DNA of 64,000 nt, from contig NC_088793.1 of assembly GCF_011386835.1 (NCBI RefSeq), forward strand, positions 99,122,923-99,186,922, given 5' to 3'. Position 1 is the stretch's first letter; each line of letters starts with the position of its first letter. Both the position numbers and the translations under genes were made by a program. Positions 27,001-39,000 of this stretch are shown here, in pieces. Under the pieces are notes generated by a model, which was given only the letters and a program-made list of their open reading frames with translations, was not told the origin of the DNA and made no database searches. The DNA is from Chrysemys picta bellii. Taxonomy: Eukaryota > Chordata > Testudines > Emydidae.

Positions 27001-30000
27001 GGCCCTCAAGGGTCAGAAGCTCATTACCCTCCCACCTGGAGCTCTCTCTCTCTCTCACACACCCACCCACCCTGTGGCTGCAGCCCCAACCCCATTGTGG
27101 TTGATGTCCATAACGTCTTGTTCAGAGTTACAGACCATTTCAGAGTTACGTTCAGCCTCCTTTCCCAAGGTCCATAACTCTGAGATTGTACTGTATTAGC
27201 AATACCTTGGTTGTTGTGCTATCACTCTTCTGGAGGCTAGCTTACAAATATCACTTCATGACTATTTCTTAAAATGCTCAACTACTGCCACTGGCTTGGT
27301 ATTTTCTTGGCCAGTTCTCTGCAGTGAATTTGAAGTTAAGTACTTGGCAAAACAGCCATGAACTGACAGAGTATCACACATTCTTATTTATCACTGCAGC
27401 TGGGAGGATGCAGCCAAAAATTGTCAGTGAATTTTGAATGTTTTAAAACAAATTCCTTTTAACTGCATTCACATCCCTTTTGCTTGTATTGAAAACATAT
27501 TCTATCAAAAGCATTTGCAGGCAGGAGTGTTCCCCCAAAACCAAGATTTTTAAGTGGATATTACAATACCTTTCCCTGTAGTGACTTTTGAATTTATACC
27601 TGTGCAGATTCATATTGAAAAAATTAATCTAAGTGATGCATTCATCCAGTCAGGGAATAGAAACAGGTAGCCTCTGGGTTCAATAAAAACAGCTTGAATT
27701 TTGAATATTAAATATTCACCGTGAGTCATGAACAAACTATAGACTAACAAATATGCACAGTAGTTATTTGGTGAATTTCATGTAATTTTCAGCCCATGAG
27801 TTGTCCACAAACAGATAGTGATTTCTTTGAAATTTTTCACCAGACAAGTTATTTATTATTACACCCCAAAAAACTTCATTAAAAGAACACTGTTAACGTT
27901 TCAAAGTCAAACACCCAAAAGTAGAGCTGTGTAGAGGATGGAAGTTCCGTTTCATTAAGTATTTTGAGTTTTGGAAATTGGGCTTTTGTCATAACACCCA
28001 AATCAAAACAATTTTTTTGAATCAGGTCAAAATAAAACCTTTTCATTTCAACCTGACTCAGAATTCTTTCAACTTTTCAATTCTCTGCAAATTTTGTTTT
28101 CATTTTGAAAATTGCAAGCAAACCAAAAAATCCATTATTCACCCAGCTCTTATATATGGTAATGTAATTAGAACAGTATCATAATGCACACTTTCTGGGG
28201 GGTGGGGGGGGACGGTAAGGTTGAAGTTACAGAGATGCCATTTCCTGCTTAATTGTGCAATCTTAATACTCTCACAATATATATTTTTAATAGAATATTC
28301 TATAAAGGATTAAGCCCCCATATTCCAATAGGAAAAGAGAAAGATCTGATACCCAGTTGCTTTCTAGTATATGCTAATGGGTAGTAAAGCTTGTCCTACC
28401 ATCTGGAATCATTTCTACTGCTTGGTTTAGTCCATATCCCAAAATTGCAGTTGTAAGATCTATGCATATAGTATTTTTGCCTCAGATATTTCAGAGGTGA
28501 CATTGGTATCCAAAATTTGTATTCAAGTGCCTTCCCAAAATATAAGGATGAAAGAGACCTTTCCTGATAAGCACTGCTGGTATCTTTCAGAAATAGTTGT
28601 GGAAAATGCATTCAACATCCTCATAATTTACTTCATATTATAACCATATTCTGGGTCATTTCATAATTTCCAAATCAATACAGATGAGAAGAATGTCAAT
28701 AGTATATTAAACAAATGAGTTAGAGTTTCAACTTAGGTGAGGACTTACCAAAATTGCACATTTGTACCCTAATCCTGAGGGCTCTCAGCACTTGTAAAGG
28801 GTTCCACTGTACCAGTTTGTTTTGGACAAGGACATTTTTGAGGGGAAAAACTAAGAATCTATAGTAAGGAGCAAAATTACTTCCACTTGAGATTATTCCT
28901 CTAAATTAGAATTCCTCACAAGCCATGGTAAAGGCAGATAGACTGTTTCTGTGCTTCACTGATTTTAACATATTCTAACCCAAAATAAAAGTGAGTTGAG
29001 ATTACTTACTTCTGACTCTAAAGAAAATAATAGTGTTTCTACTTTCTCTCTTACTTAGATTCTTGAATGGGTCACCAATGATTATAAACTTAACATACTG
29101 CTACAGACTTTTGTACAAGCACAGTCAAGCACATGTCAATTAACACTCCACTCAAATATCCCACTTTTGATAGTGCAAAGCTGCTGCATAGTCTTTACTT
29201 CGGTTTCCCTTCTGTTTTACTTTGCATCCATTTTACTACCATGTAATGGAGGCAGAACTTATCATAAAATATCAGGGTTGGAAGGGACCTCAGGAGGTCA
29301 TCTACTCCAACCCCCTGCTCAAAGCAGGACCAATTCCCAACTAAATCATCCCAGCCAGGGCTTTGTCAAGCCGGGCCTTAAAAACCTCCAAGGAAGGAGA
29401 TCCACCACCTCTCTACGTAACGCTTTCCAGTGCTTCACCACCCTCCTAGTGAAATAGTGTTTCCTAATATCCAACCTAGATCTCCCCCACTGCAACTTGA
29501 GACCATTGCTCCTTGTTCTGTCATCTGCCACCACTGAGAACAGCCGAGCTCCATCATCTTTGGAACCCCCCTTCAGGTAGTTGAAAGCAGCTATCAAATC
29601 CCCCCTCATTCTTCTCTTCTGGAGACTAAACAATCTCAGTTCCCTCAGCCTCTCCTCATAAGTCATGTGCTCCAGACCCCTAATCATTTTTGTTGCCCTC
29701 CACTGGATTCTTTCCAATTTTTCCACATCCTTCTTGTAGTGTGGGGCCCAAAACTGGACACAGTACTCCAGATGAGGCCTCACCAACTTCCACCCCTTCA
29801 GAAAAGCCTAAATCCTCATCAAGAGTAGGACATGACCTCATTAAGACACCCTTAATAGGGTCTGGAGACCTGCTCCGTTGTACATGATACTATAAAACTG
29901 AATATCTTATCTATGAGGAACAAGGTAGGTGAGGTAATGTCTTTTATTGAACTAACTTATGTTGGTGGAAGGGGGCAAGCTTTCGAGGTTCACAGAGCTC

Positions 30001-33000
30001 TTCTTCAGGTCTGGAGATGGTAACCAGAGTGTACAAGCTAAATATAAGATGGGACAGATTGTTAAGCATGAGGGGTTGTAGACCACTTCAAATAAAGTGG
30101 GCAATTAACACTTCTGCAGTCATAGGTCAATGGAGGGTTAATAGGCAGCAGGGTGCATTACAAATTGTTGTAATGGGCTGTAACATTAATGTCTTGGTTA
30201 AGTCCATGGTTTTTAGTGTCCAGCAGAGTTATGAATTTAAGTTCCCAGGCTTGTCCTTCTAAGGTTTTGTGCAGATTTCCTTTGAGGGTGAGGACTAAGA
30301 GGTTAAATATGGAGTGGGTTTGTTTTATACCCCCCCTCACCAAAAAAAAGCATTTGCCCTCAGCTGATAGCGTGTTTTTATCTTTTATCATTTTTCTGTG
30401 TGAGTTCATTTGAGAGCGTAGCAATTGTCTGCTTTCACCCACATAGATGTTGTTAGGGCATTTGATGCACTGGATGAGATACACCACATATTGCAATAGG
30501 CATGTGTAGGACCCATGAATCTTGAAAGATGTGTCGTGGGAGGTATTGATCATTGTAGCACTGGAAATATGTTTGCAGGTTTTGCATCTGTTGTTCTGGC
30601 AGGGTCTGGTCTCACTTTGAGTTGGTTTGTCCTAGTCTCTGGGAGCTTTCTTCTGATGATTAGCTTGGCAAAGTTGGGGGGGTTGTTTGAAGACCAGAAG
30701 TAGGGGTTCAGGAAAGATTTCTTTCAGGATGTGGTCCCTCAAATATGGGTTGTAATAGTTTGATGTCAGGATGTGGTCCCTCAAATATGGGTTGTAATAG
30801 TTTGATGAGATCTGCTTCTCTGGTTGTGTGTCCTTGTTTGATGAAGGCTGCTTTAAGTATGTTTAGGTATGTATCCTGGACTTTCTCTTCAGAGCATATT
30901 CTGTGGTATCTCAGTGCCTGGCTGTAGATAACAGATTTCTTAGAGTGTCTAGGGTGGTTACTGGATCTGTATAGGTAGATGTGGTGATCTGTGGATTTCT
31001 TGTATATAGTGGTCTGTAGTATTCCATTGTTAAAACTGATTGAGGTATCCAGGAACTTGATACTGGTGTGGAGGTGTTCTAAAGAGAGTTTGATGGATCG
31101 GAGGTGGTCGTTGAAGTTGTGGTGAAAATTTATGAGGGAGTTTGGGTTGTCTGTCCAGAGGATGAAAATATCATTGATGGATGTGTGGTGCATTTGTCCA
31201 GAAATTCTTCCTCGAGGTGGCCCAAGGAGAGGTTGGCATACTGGGAAGTGATCCTGGAACCCATGGTTGTTCCCACGGTTTGTGTTAGTGTTATTGTTAA
31301 ATGTAAAGTTGTTTTGGGTGAGGAAGAAATGCATGAGTTTGGCAAATGTGTTTGGAGTGGATTTCTGAGCTTTGTCTTGTAGATATTTGAGGCAGGCAGC
31401 AATGCTGTCATGGTGAGGGATGTTGGTGTTCAGGGAGGTGACATCCATGGTGGCAAGGATGGTGTTCTGAGGGAGGTTGTTAATGTTGCGGAGTTTCTGG
31501 AGGAAGTTGGTTGTTTCCTGGAGGAAACTTGCCCTTTAGGTGGTGAGTGGTTTGAGGATTGTTTCTGAGACCCAGTATTCTTTCAATAACAGTGCTGTTG
31601 CCTGATATAAGGGTCTGCAGCGGTTCCTTTGTTTGTTTATCTTGAGAGGCATGTAGAAGATCCTTGGGGTGGGTTTCTGGGGGTTGAGGTTGTAGAGTTT
31701 CTCTTATCTATGTACACTTTCTCCTAATGGGATGAAGCTCCAAAACAATCCTGTTTTGGTTAAATTTTTTTATACTGTCATAGCTGTGTGCTTTTGGAGA
31801 TCCACATTGATATACTTACATAATAATGTAGATGAAGGGTTGGATCTTGAAATGAAGATGGAAGGTTTGATTTTGCACGTCAGCTTTGCTAACAATCTTT
31901 GGTGGGCTCTCAGAATTTTATTACCAAGTGGAAAAAAAACAGATCAAGAATAAATTTTATTAGAGCTTTTATTATTTTTAATTCTTTACTTTTATAATAT
32001 TTAAATTATACAGATATAAATAATACCGTCATGAAGAAATTTTTTGATGAGTATCATTGGACATTTGCTTGTTTTCTATCAAGCAGATTTAGCTTGTCAA
32101 ATCTGAAAAACCCACCAAGGAAAAGGGAAACCTAATCCTCCTGCTTGCTCCTTATAGCCCATGCAACAATTTTATTTTGAAAATAAACCTCTTTCTCAAG
32201 AAATGAAGGGAAGGATGCTTGATGCACAGTGAGAAAGACTGGGTATTTTGCATGTGAATGAAAGGTCTCTCTAGCTGTAGTATGAAAAGACTGGTGTCAG
32301 GGCAGTGTTCCAGGGATTTTGCAATAATGTTTCCAATTTTTGTTGGTTCTGCTATTTGTAAAGTACTGTATATTGTTTTTAACACAGCTGGAGGCCCGGC
32401 AACTTGTAAAAGCTGCTGATGGTGAAGATGAGCTTGCCGTACTCCCAGTATCTGTCCATTATGTGATGATCTGTTTTCCTTCTTGTAGGCCTGTTCTCCG
32501 GGATTTTATAGACTGCCTTCTAGATCATCTGGCAGGAGACCTGGCCCAACCCTGGGCACCTGTACCACTTGTCAATGCCATGGACATAGTAATATGTGTG
32601 ACCCTGAAACCTCTATATGTCAGGTATAAATTGTAGGCTCTTCCTAACCTAGTGCACTATGTTCTTCTAAAATTAATCTGCTGTGTGCCAAAATCGAAAA
32701 TCTGGAGGACATATTTTAATCTCGTGCTTTAAAAAGAGGACACTGTCAAGGTTTCCGGACCAAAAAAATGAACCTATCTTCAGAGTTTTCCCAGAATGAC
32801 CTTCCTGAATTAGGGATTCCAGTCATGTAACATATTTTTTCTCCTCCAAACTACTGCTTGTTGAAGCAGGAAACCTGTTGAAGAAGGGTGCTCCTCTCTG
32901 GGCTGGAGATACAAGAGAACCTGGGGAATGGAGATAAAAGGGTCTGGGTCGAAGTGCCTAGGGAAATAGCAGCAATGGACTGGAGTAAGAAGTATGCACC

Positions 33001-36000
33001 TGCTGTTTATAGGGTTCCTGGGTTGGAATCCAGAGTAGTGGGGAGGTCCATCTTTCCTTGCCAGCCACAGGTAAAGGGGCATAAACCCCAAGCAGGGGAC
33101 AGGCCTTATTTGGGAGCCTGAACAGAAGGGGTTCATTTGAATTTTGTGAGTGGGCCACAGGGCCAAACCACTGAAGACCCATCAAGGTCAGCCAGCAGCA
33201 TGCAGGAGGCACCAAGGGTGAGAAAAGGACTGTGATACTGCACTTTGCCACTTGGAGGCACTCCAGAGGTGATTGCCCCATTACACCTGTAAGCCCAATA
33301 TGCAACTCACTGTTTGTTTCACAATAAACAACATGCTATTCTGATAGACAATAACATGCCTGCATTGGTGACACATTAAGATGGAGTGTTAATTGTTTCT
33401 CCTACTTTGACAGCTGGAGCAGAGAAAGAAAGGGAAAGATAGATGAACAGGATGGGGAGCTGCAGGAATACACGTGGCTAGTTGCAGGCCTCCATTCCTC
33501 CTCCATGTAAACCCATATGTAACACCCACAGCATGTCTTCTGGAGAGTCTCAAACAAGGCAGCTCCAGTGACAACTGCATCAGAGACAGTAATGTAGAAC
33601 TCATTCCAGGAAAAAGATCCCTTGTTTGACTCCCTTGGGCTGGGAACAAAATACAGTCCGCTTTCTTTCTCCCTCCCTTCTCACAGAACTGCAGGCACAA
33701 CACTGCTGGCGATCATTGTGAGAGGTGCGCAGTTGGATTCTATGGGAACGTCCGAGGATCTCCAGAGGACTGCCATCCTTGTGCGTGTCCTCTGACCATT
33801 CCCAGCAACAAGTAAGCCTGTGGCATTAAGCTGCCTCTTCCAGCCAATAATAACGTTGTCTTGGTCTCACTCCGTGTCCTCAGTCAGCTGTACACAGTAT
33901 AAGTGCAGGCTAAAAGATGTCCAATCCATTTTCACTAATTGATCTTGCTGAAAGAGTCAGGGACTGCTCCCTTGCTAATTAGTGATGAATAAATTAATAA
34001 TGGGTGGAAAATGCAATGCTCCACAGCTAATGAATGTGTGTTACAAAAGATTTCTCATAAGTGAAGCTAGAGCAGAGCTCAAGTACAATGTAGCCACGAG
34101 GGAGTTGTAAATAGTCTTTCGCTCATATATTGTGTTGGTATAAATGTATTTCAGTGCCTTTCTCCTTCTGCTGTGCAATTTATTGATTCCTTATTTAATG
34201 TTACATGGGTTTTAGGCAATTTGTGAAGGATAGAATAGTTTAATCGCAATGCAGTTATTGCAGTATCCACTTTATTGGTTGCCTTATGCTAATGAACCTT
34301 CCCACCTCCCTCTTTCCTTGTTTCCCACAAATGATACTTGAGATTTGTTTGTTATTGTGGTGGGAAGCCCTAGGTGCCATCAGGAGTCATTCTTTGTTGC
34401 CTCTATAAGAGGTTTATGGCACATGAACTTTCTTTTGAAAGGCTGAGGGTATACAGCTTTCTCCAAAGCTATGTTCTGTGTTCTTTCTCACTGATTGACT
34501 TTTAGGATGTGCTAATAAGTACTTTGGTCAGTACACTTCCCCTTTGAGATGTCATCTTCTGTCTTCATCATTTTATAATTTTGGGGACGGTTTTGGTTTT
34601 CGGGGTAGGAACGGCTCCTATTTCCATCCTCAATACCCAAGATTTCATTGATCTTTCATGTGAAGCAAACGGCATCAAGAATTCTTTCAGAGTTCATAAG
34701 TGCTGAATCTAGATCAACCAAAGCAATTATTTAAGGATGATTCAAGGTGTTCCCTTTTCCTCAGGAAATTGCTGTGCAACCTCCATAGCTCTTCCAAGTC
34801 TTATCAGCCCAGCCAATGAAAGACTTGAATGTGACTTGAATCCAGGTTTCTTCTGTAGCAGTGCAGAGCTTTAACCCCTGGGACATGGTCGACCTGCCTT
34901 ATTTATAACAGAAAACATTTTTTTATATTGATTAGTTCAACCTTAGATTTGATAACTGCCAGCCTGATTATATTTGTTCCACTTTCTCGCTACAAGCTCT
35001 TTGAGATAATATTAGCGGGGGGGAAAATCAGATTCAGCCACTCTGTTGTAGCCCCGTAATAATAAAACTACAGACACATAGGTGAAATACACACGAGCTG
35101 GTAATTGGATGACACAGATTGACACGATAAAATTTTTTGAAGAAATAGAATTCAATTATTTTTATTTTTAAAGTTTTACAAGAACACAACTAAGTTTAAG
35201 GCTTTAAGTTTTTAAAGATGTTTTTGTTTTTCTGCACAATCAGCATTCAGCTTCAAATATGATGAGCTGAAAAACTGGAGGGAGTAAGTTGCTTATGGGT
35301 ATGTGGATCTATTTTTACGCAGTTGAAAATGTGTTGGATAATGAGTTTGTGAGTAGTAGATCAATTTATTTACATTTTATGCAAAGGTGTAATTTTTATT
35401 ACTCATTCAAGCACTATTGATTTAATGCATTATAGGATGCTGACTGCAGTATACCAAAGGGGGGAGTTCTGGGTCACCACCACCTCAGTGCTTTTTCAGC
35501 ATTAATCTGGTTTGGCATTCCCTGCACAAATACTTGGATACATTTTGTAGCACTGCACCATTTTAATGTTTAGCTTAGCGCCCCCCCCTCCTTTTTTTTT
35601 TAAACTGTGAGTACAGGATCCTGACTTACTAATATTCCAGTAGTATGCTACTGTACACATTTCACAGGTAAACACTACAGTCACCAATTTACCATACGCA
35701 TATGCCATAGCGAACATAACACGTTATATTCTGCGTCTAAAATACACACATTCGCTGCTTGAGCTAAAAGAAATTATTCTTTCATTAGGGTAGTATTAGG
35801 GCAAGAATGTGTGATCATCACAAATGATCTGTCCAAAGTCTTTAATGACCTCTTCCTAGTCAAAGCTCAAAACCAATATTCCATCCCCATGCTCCTTGGT
35901 CTGTTAGCCATCTTTGACATCATCAACCATGCTCGTCTTGAAATCATATCCTCCCTTGGCTTCTGTTACTCTATCCTATCCTGATTTTTCTCCTCCCTCT

Positions 36001-39000
36001 CTGATCGCTCCTTCAGAGTGTCTTCAAGAGGTTCTGCCTCATCCTGCTCTGTCCTTGGTCCCCTTCTCTTCTCCCTCTACATCAGACCTCTGGTCAATCT
36101 CATCCACAAACAAAAAATCAGCTGTCACCTCTCTGCTGATGACTCACTGACCTACCTCTCTACTCCAGACCTGTCTCCTTCTGTCTAAACTGAAATCTCA
36201 GCCTCTCTCTAACATCTCCTTGTGGATGTCTAGCTGTCAGCTCAAACTCAACATGGCTAAAACAGAGCTCATAATCTACCCCTCACCTCCGAAGGCCTTC
36301 TCCCAGTACCACCATTCTGCCTGCCTCTTAGACCAAAACCTGGCATCAATAACCCATGAAGACAAGCCCTAAGATAATGACCTTTCCTATCCATGCACAC
36401 AACTAAAACTCTTGTTCATCTCATGTCTTGATTACTGCAACATCCTTTTCTCTGACAAACACAGTTTTGTCCTCTTATATATATTCAAAAATATTCCTGC
36501 AAAGATAGTTTTCCTAGCCATTCACTTTGACCATGTCAACCCTCTTCTTTGCATCCCTCCACTGGCTCCTTTTCTCTGTCACACCAAACACAAACTACTC
36601 ATCTTCACTCTTAAGGCCCTACATGGCCTGTCCACATGCTGCCTATCATCTCTCACTCATTATCAAGATGTCAACTCCCACTTCCAAATCAGCTCATGAC
36701 GTCAGCCTCCATCGCCCGCTAGTTAAATTTTCAAACAAGCACCTTTGTGCTTTCTCCCTTGCTGCCACTCATGCTTGGGAGGCACTCCCTGTAAACGGTC
36801 TCAAAGCTACCTCCTTATAGAACTTCAAAACCCTCCTTCAAACTTTCCTTTGCCATGATGCCTGCTAAAAACTTGACAATAGTTAGGCTGCTGGCTACTC
36901 CTGGGGGGAATTCTGCGTCACTGCACATGTGCAGAATTCATGTCACCCACAGATTTCTTTGCTTCCCCACAGAAAAATGACTTCTGATGGGGAAGCAAAG
37001 GGAAGCTGCAAGAGTGGTCACCCATCCCTCCCCAGCAGCACAGGCAGGTTGTTTCAGGTGCCCGAAGCCGCTAGTAGAGACATAAATCACTGCCGGCAAG
37101 GGAGGGGGACTGGGCAGTCATATGTGTGAGAGAGAGACATTCTGACCCTCTTACTCGCTATTGCGGCATGCTCGGCGTGGAGGGGCAGGTCTTTGGGGGT
37201 GTTTCTGAGGAGGTAGGTGTGGGGCAGGCTCTGTCCCCTTAGGCAGAGCAGAATGTAGCAGCCTGCCTCCTTAGTCAGTTGTTCCCATTGTTCTTAGTGA
37301 ATTCCCCCAGGAGTATAAAACAGTTGTAAAAGTTTTAAGGCTCCTTCACATTGCCAGAGTGGTATAAAGGGACAGCATGGCCTTATAAATGCTTATGGTG
37401 CTTTAGTGATTAGAACTCGTCTAAATTTTTGGACTGAAAAAAATATGCTCCATGAACTGTTTGCTACTGACCTTTCTGGTGATGGTCAGTAACCAATATA
37501 AATTGTGAGTTTGATTCCCCAGCCGTCACTTGCTCTTCAGTTGCCTATGATGTAACACTGAGCATATGGCTGCATATATTGTTTGACTAATAACTAGAAA
37601 TTAAGGGTCAAACCTAGCTGCATTACTATTTGGGGTTTGGGGATTTCCTCTAGTGCTCCTCGCTCCCATTCTCCATCCATTGTATTGTAGTTTAAACAAA
37701 TTACCTAAGTAATTGAAACCAGTGTGATTATATTACATTATTTTGACAAATAAAATATGCAGAATTTTGCAGAATTTTAAAATATTGTGTGCAGAATTTT
37801 TATTTTTTTGGTGCAGAATTTTAAATTTTTTGGCACAGAATTCTCCCAGGAGTAGCAAGTGTGATGAGACCACTGCCTATCATGATGACCAATACTTTCT
37901 CATTGTTTCATTGAATTCCCTTGTCTGTCTTCATCTATCTGTTGTCCCCCTGTCTTATACTTAGATCAGTGGTGGGCAGCCTGCGGCCTGTCAGGGCAAT
38001 CCGCTGGCGGGCCACAAGACAGTTTCTCTACATTGACCATCCACAGGCATGGCCACCCGCAGCTCCTAGTGGCCGCGGTTCGCTGGGAGATGGAGCATCT
38101 TTTTGTTCTGTTTGTACAGCACCTAGCACATTGGTGTCCTGGTCCACAACTAGAAATCCTAGGTATTATGGTAATAATAATAATAATAAATAATAATCAG
38201 AAGAAGAAGAAGAAGTAACACTTCAGCAGCTCTGATTCTATCAGAGGGCAGAGGCACCCAGACACACCACCAGGCGCTACATTACAAAACAAGGACCAGA
38301 GGACATGGAAATCAGCAAAGTGTGGCTGAGGTGGGAAAATTTACTATTGCTGGAAAAACAGCAGAATTTTTCCCTTCACTGCTCACCCTTTGACACCATT
38401 CAAATCACAGCTAGGGACTTATAGAAGAATTGTTATCACTGATGAGTATCTCTCCACTAGATGCACATAGTAGGTACATAGTGGGTAAGAAAATCCTGAT
38501 ATTAACATTGAAGAGCAGACTCTATTACTGGCCTTGTACAGCTGCTTAGAGTGATATGGCATATCAATGGAGTACAGTAGAAATGGCTTTTTATTCTTTT
38601 TTCCCCCCTGGTTTAGCTTTAGTCCTTCTTGTGTTGCGGAAGGTCTCAGTGATTACCGGTGTACCGCTTGCCCACCTGGATATGAAGGCCAGTATTGTGA
38701 AAGGTATGGTAATTGTGTGGGTTGAGAGAGAGAGAGAGAATTAAAAAGGGGACAATGTAGAAAGAGGCATAATGCCTTTCAATGGATGTCAGTAAACAAC
38801 TTAGCATCTTCTAAATATGCTTCTTTTGATAAGTTATTTCCTCTTCTATGTATGGTTTAAAAACTGGATTTATCAGGTAGTTTTTCAACTTCTATTGTAA
38901 ATTGACAGTGAATAAACTCATTATTATTAATGCCAAAATTCTATTGGCTTAGTCTTTTTTTACTCCATGTTCTTTTTCATTGTACTCCAAGATCTAAAGA

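Larger units (their letters stand above)
25772..32488 (+). other. LAMA1: LAMA1 intron rich in mobile elements
   Basis: Intron of 6.7 kb with a palindromic repeat (25950-26035), a Tigger element with a nested hAT (26110-27193), a hAT copy (27922-28151), a CR1 fragment (29261-29787) and a Penelope-like element (29921-31700). The gaps 27194-27921, 28152-29260 and 31701-32488 show nothing recognisable. Confidence 0.8.
33812..38616 (+). other. LAMA1: LAMA1 intron
   Basis: Intron of 4.8 kb. It holds a possible SINE relic (34837-34890), an L2 LINE (35810-36875), a CTCCTGGG-ended DNA element (36898-37852), a truncated hAT end (37970-38090) and an L2-type tail with (TAA)n (38096-38198). 33812-34836 and 34891-35809 show nothing recognisable. 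Confidence 0.75.

Noticed and set aside
26171..27009. Several GC-rich open frames and a CpG-rich look suggesting a promoter or gene
   Set aside because: The whole stretch is explained by the Tigger element and the nested GC-rich hAT; frames in several phases are a product of base composition.
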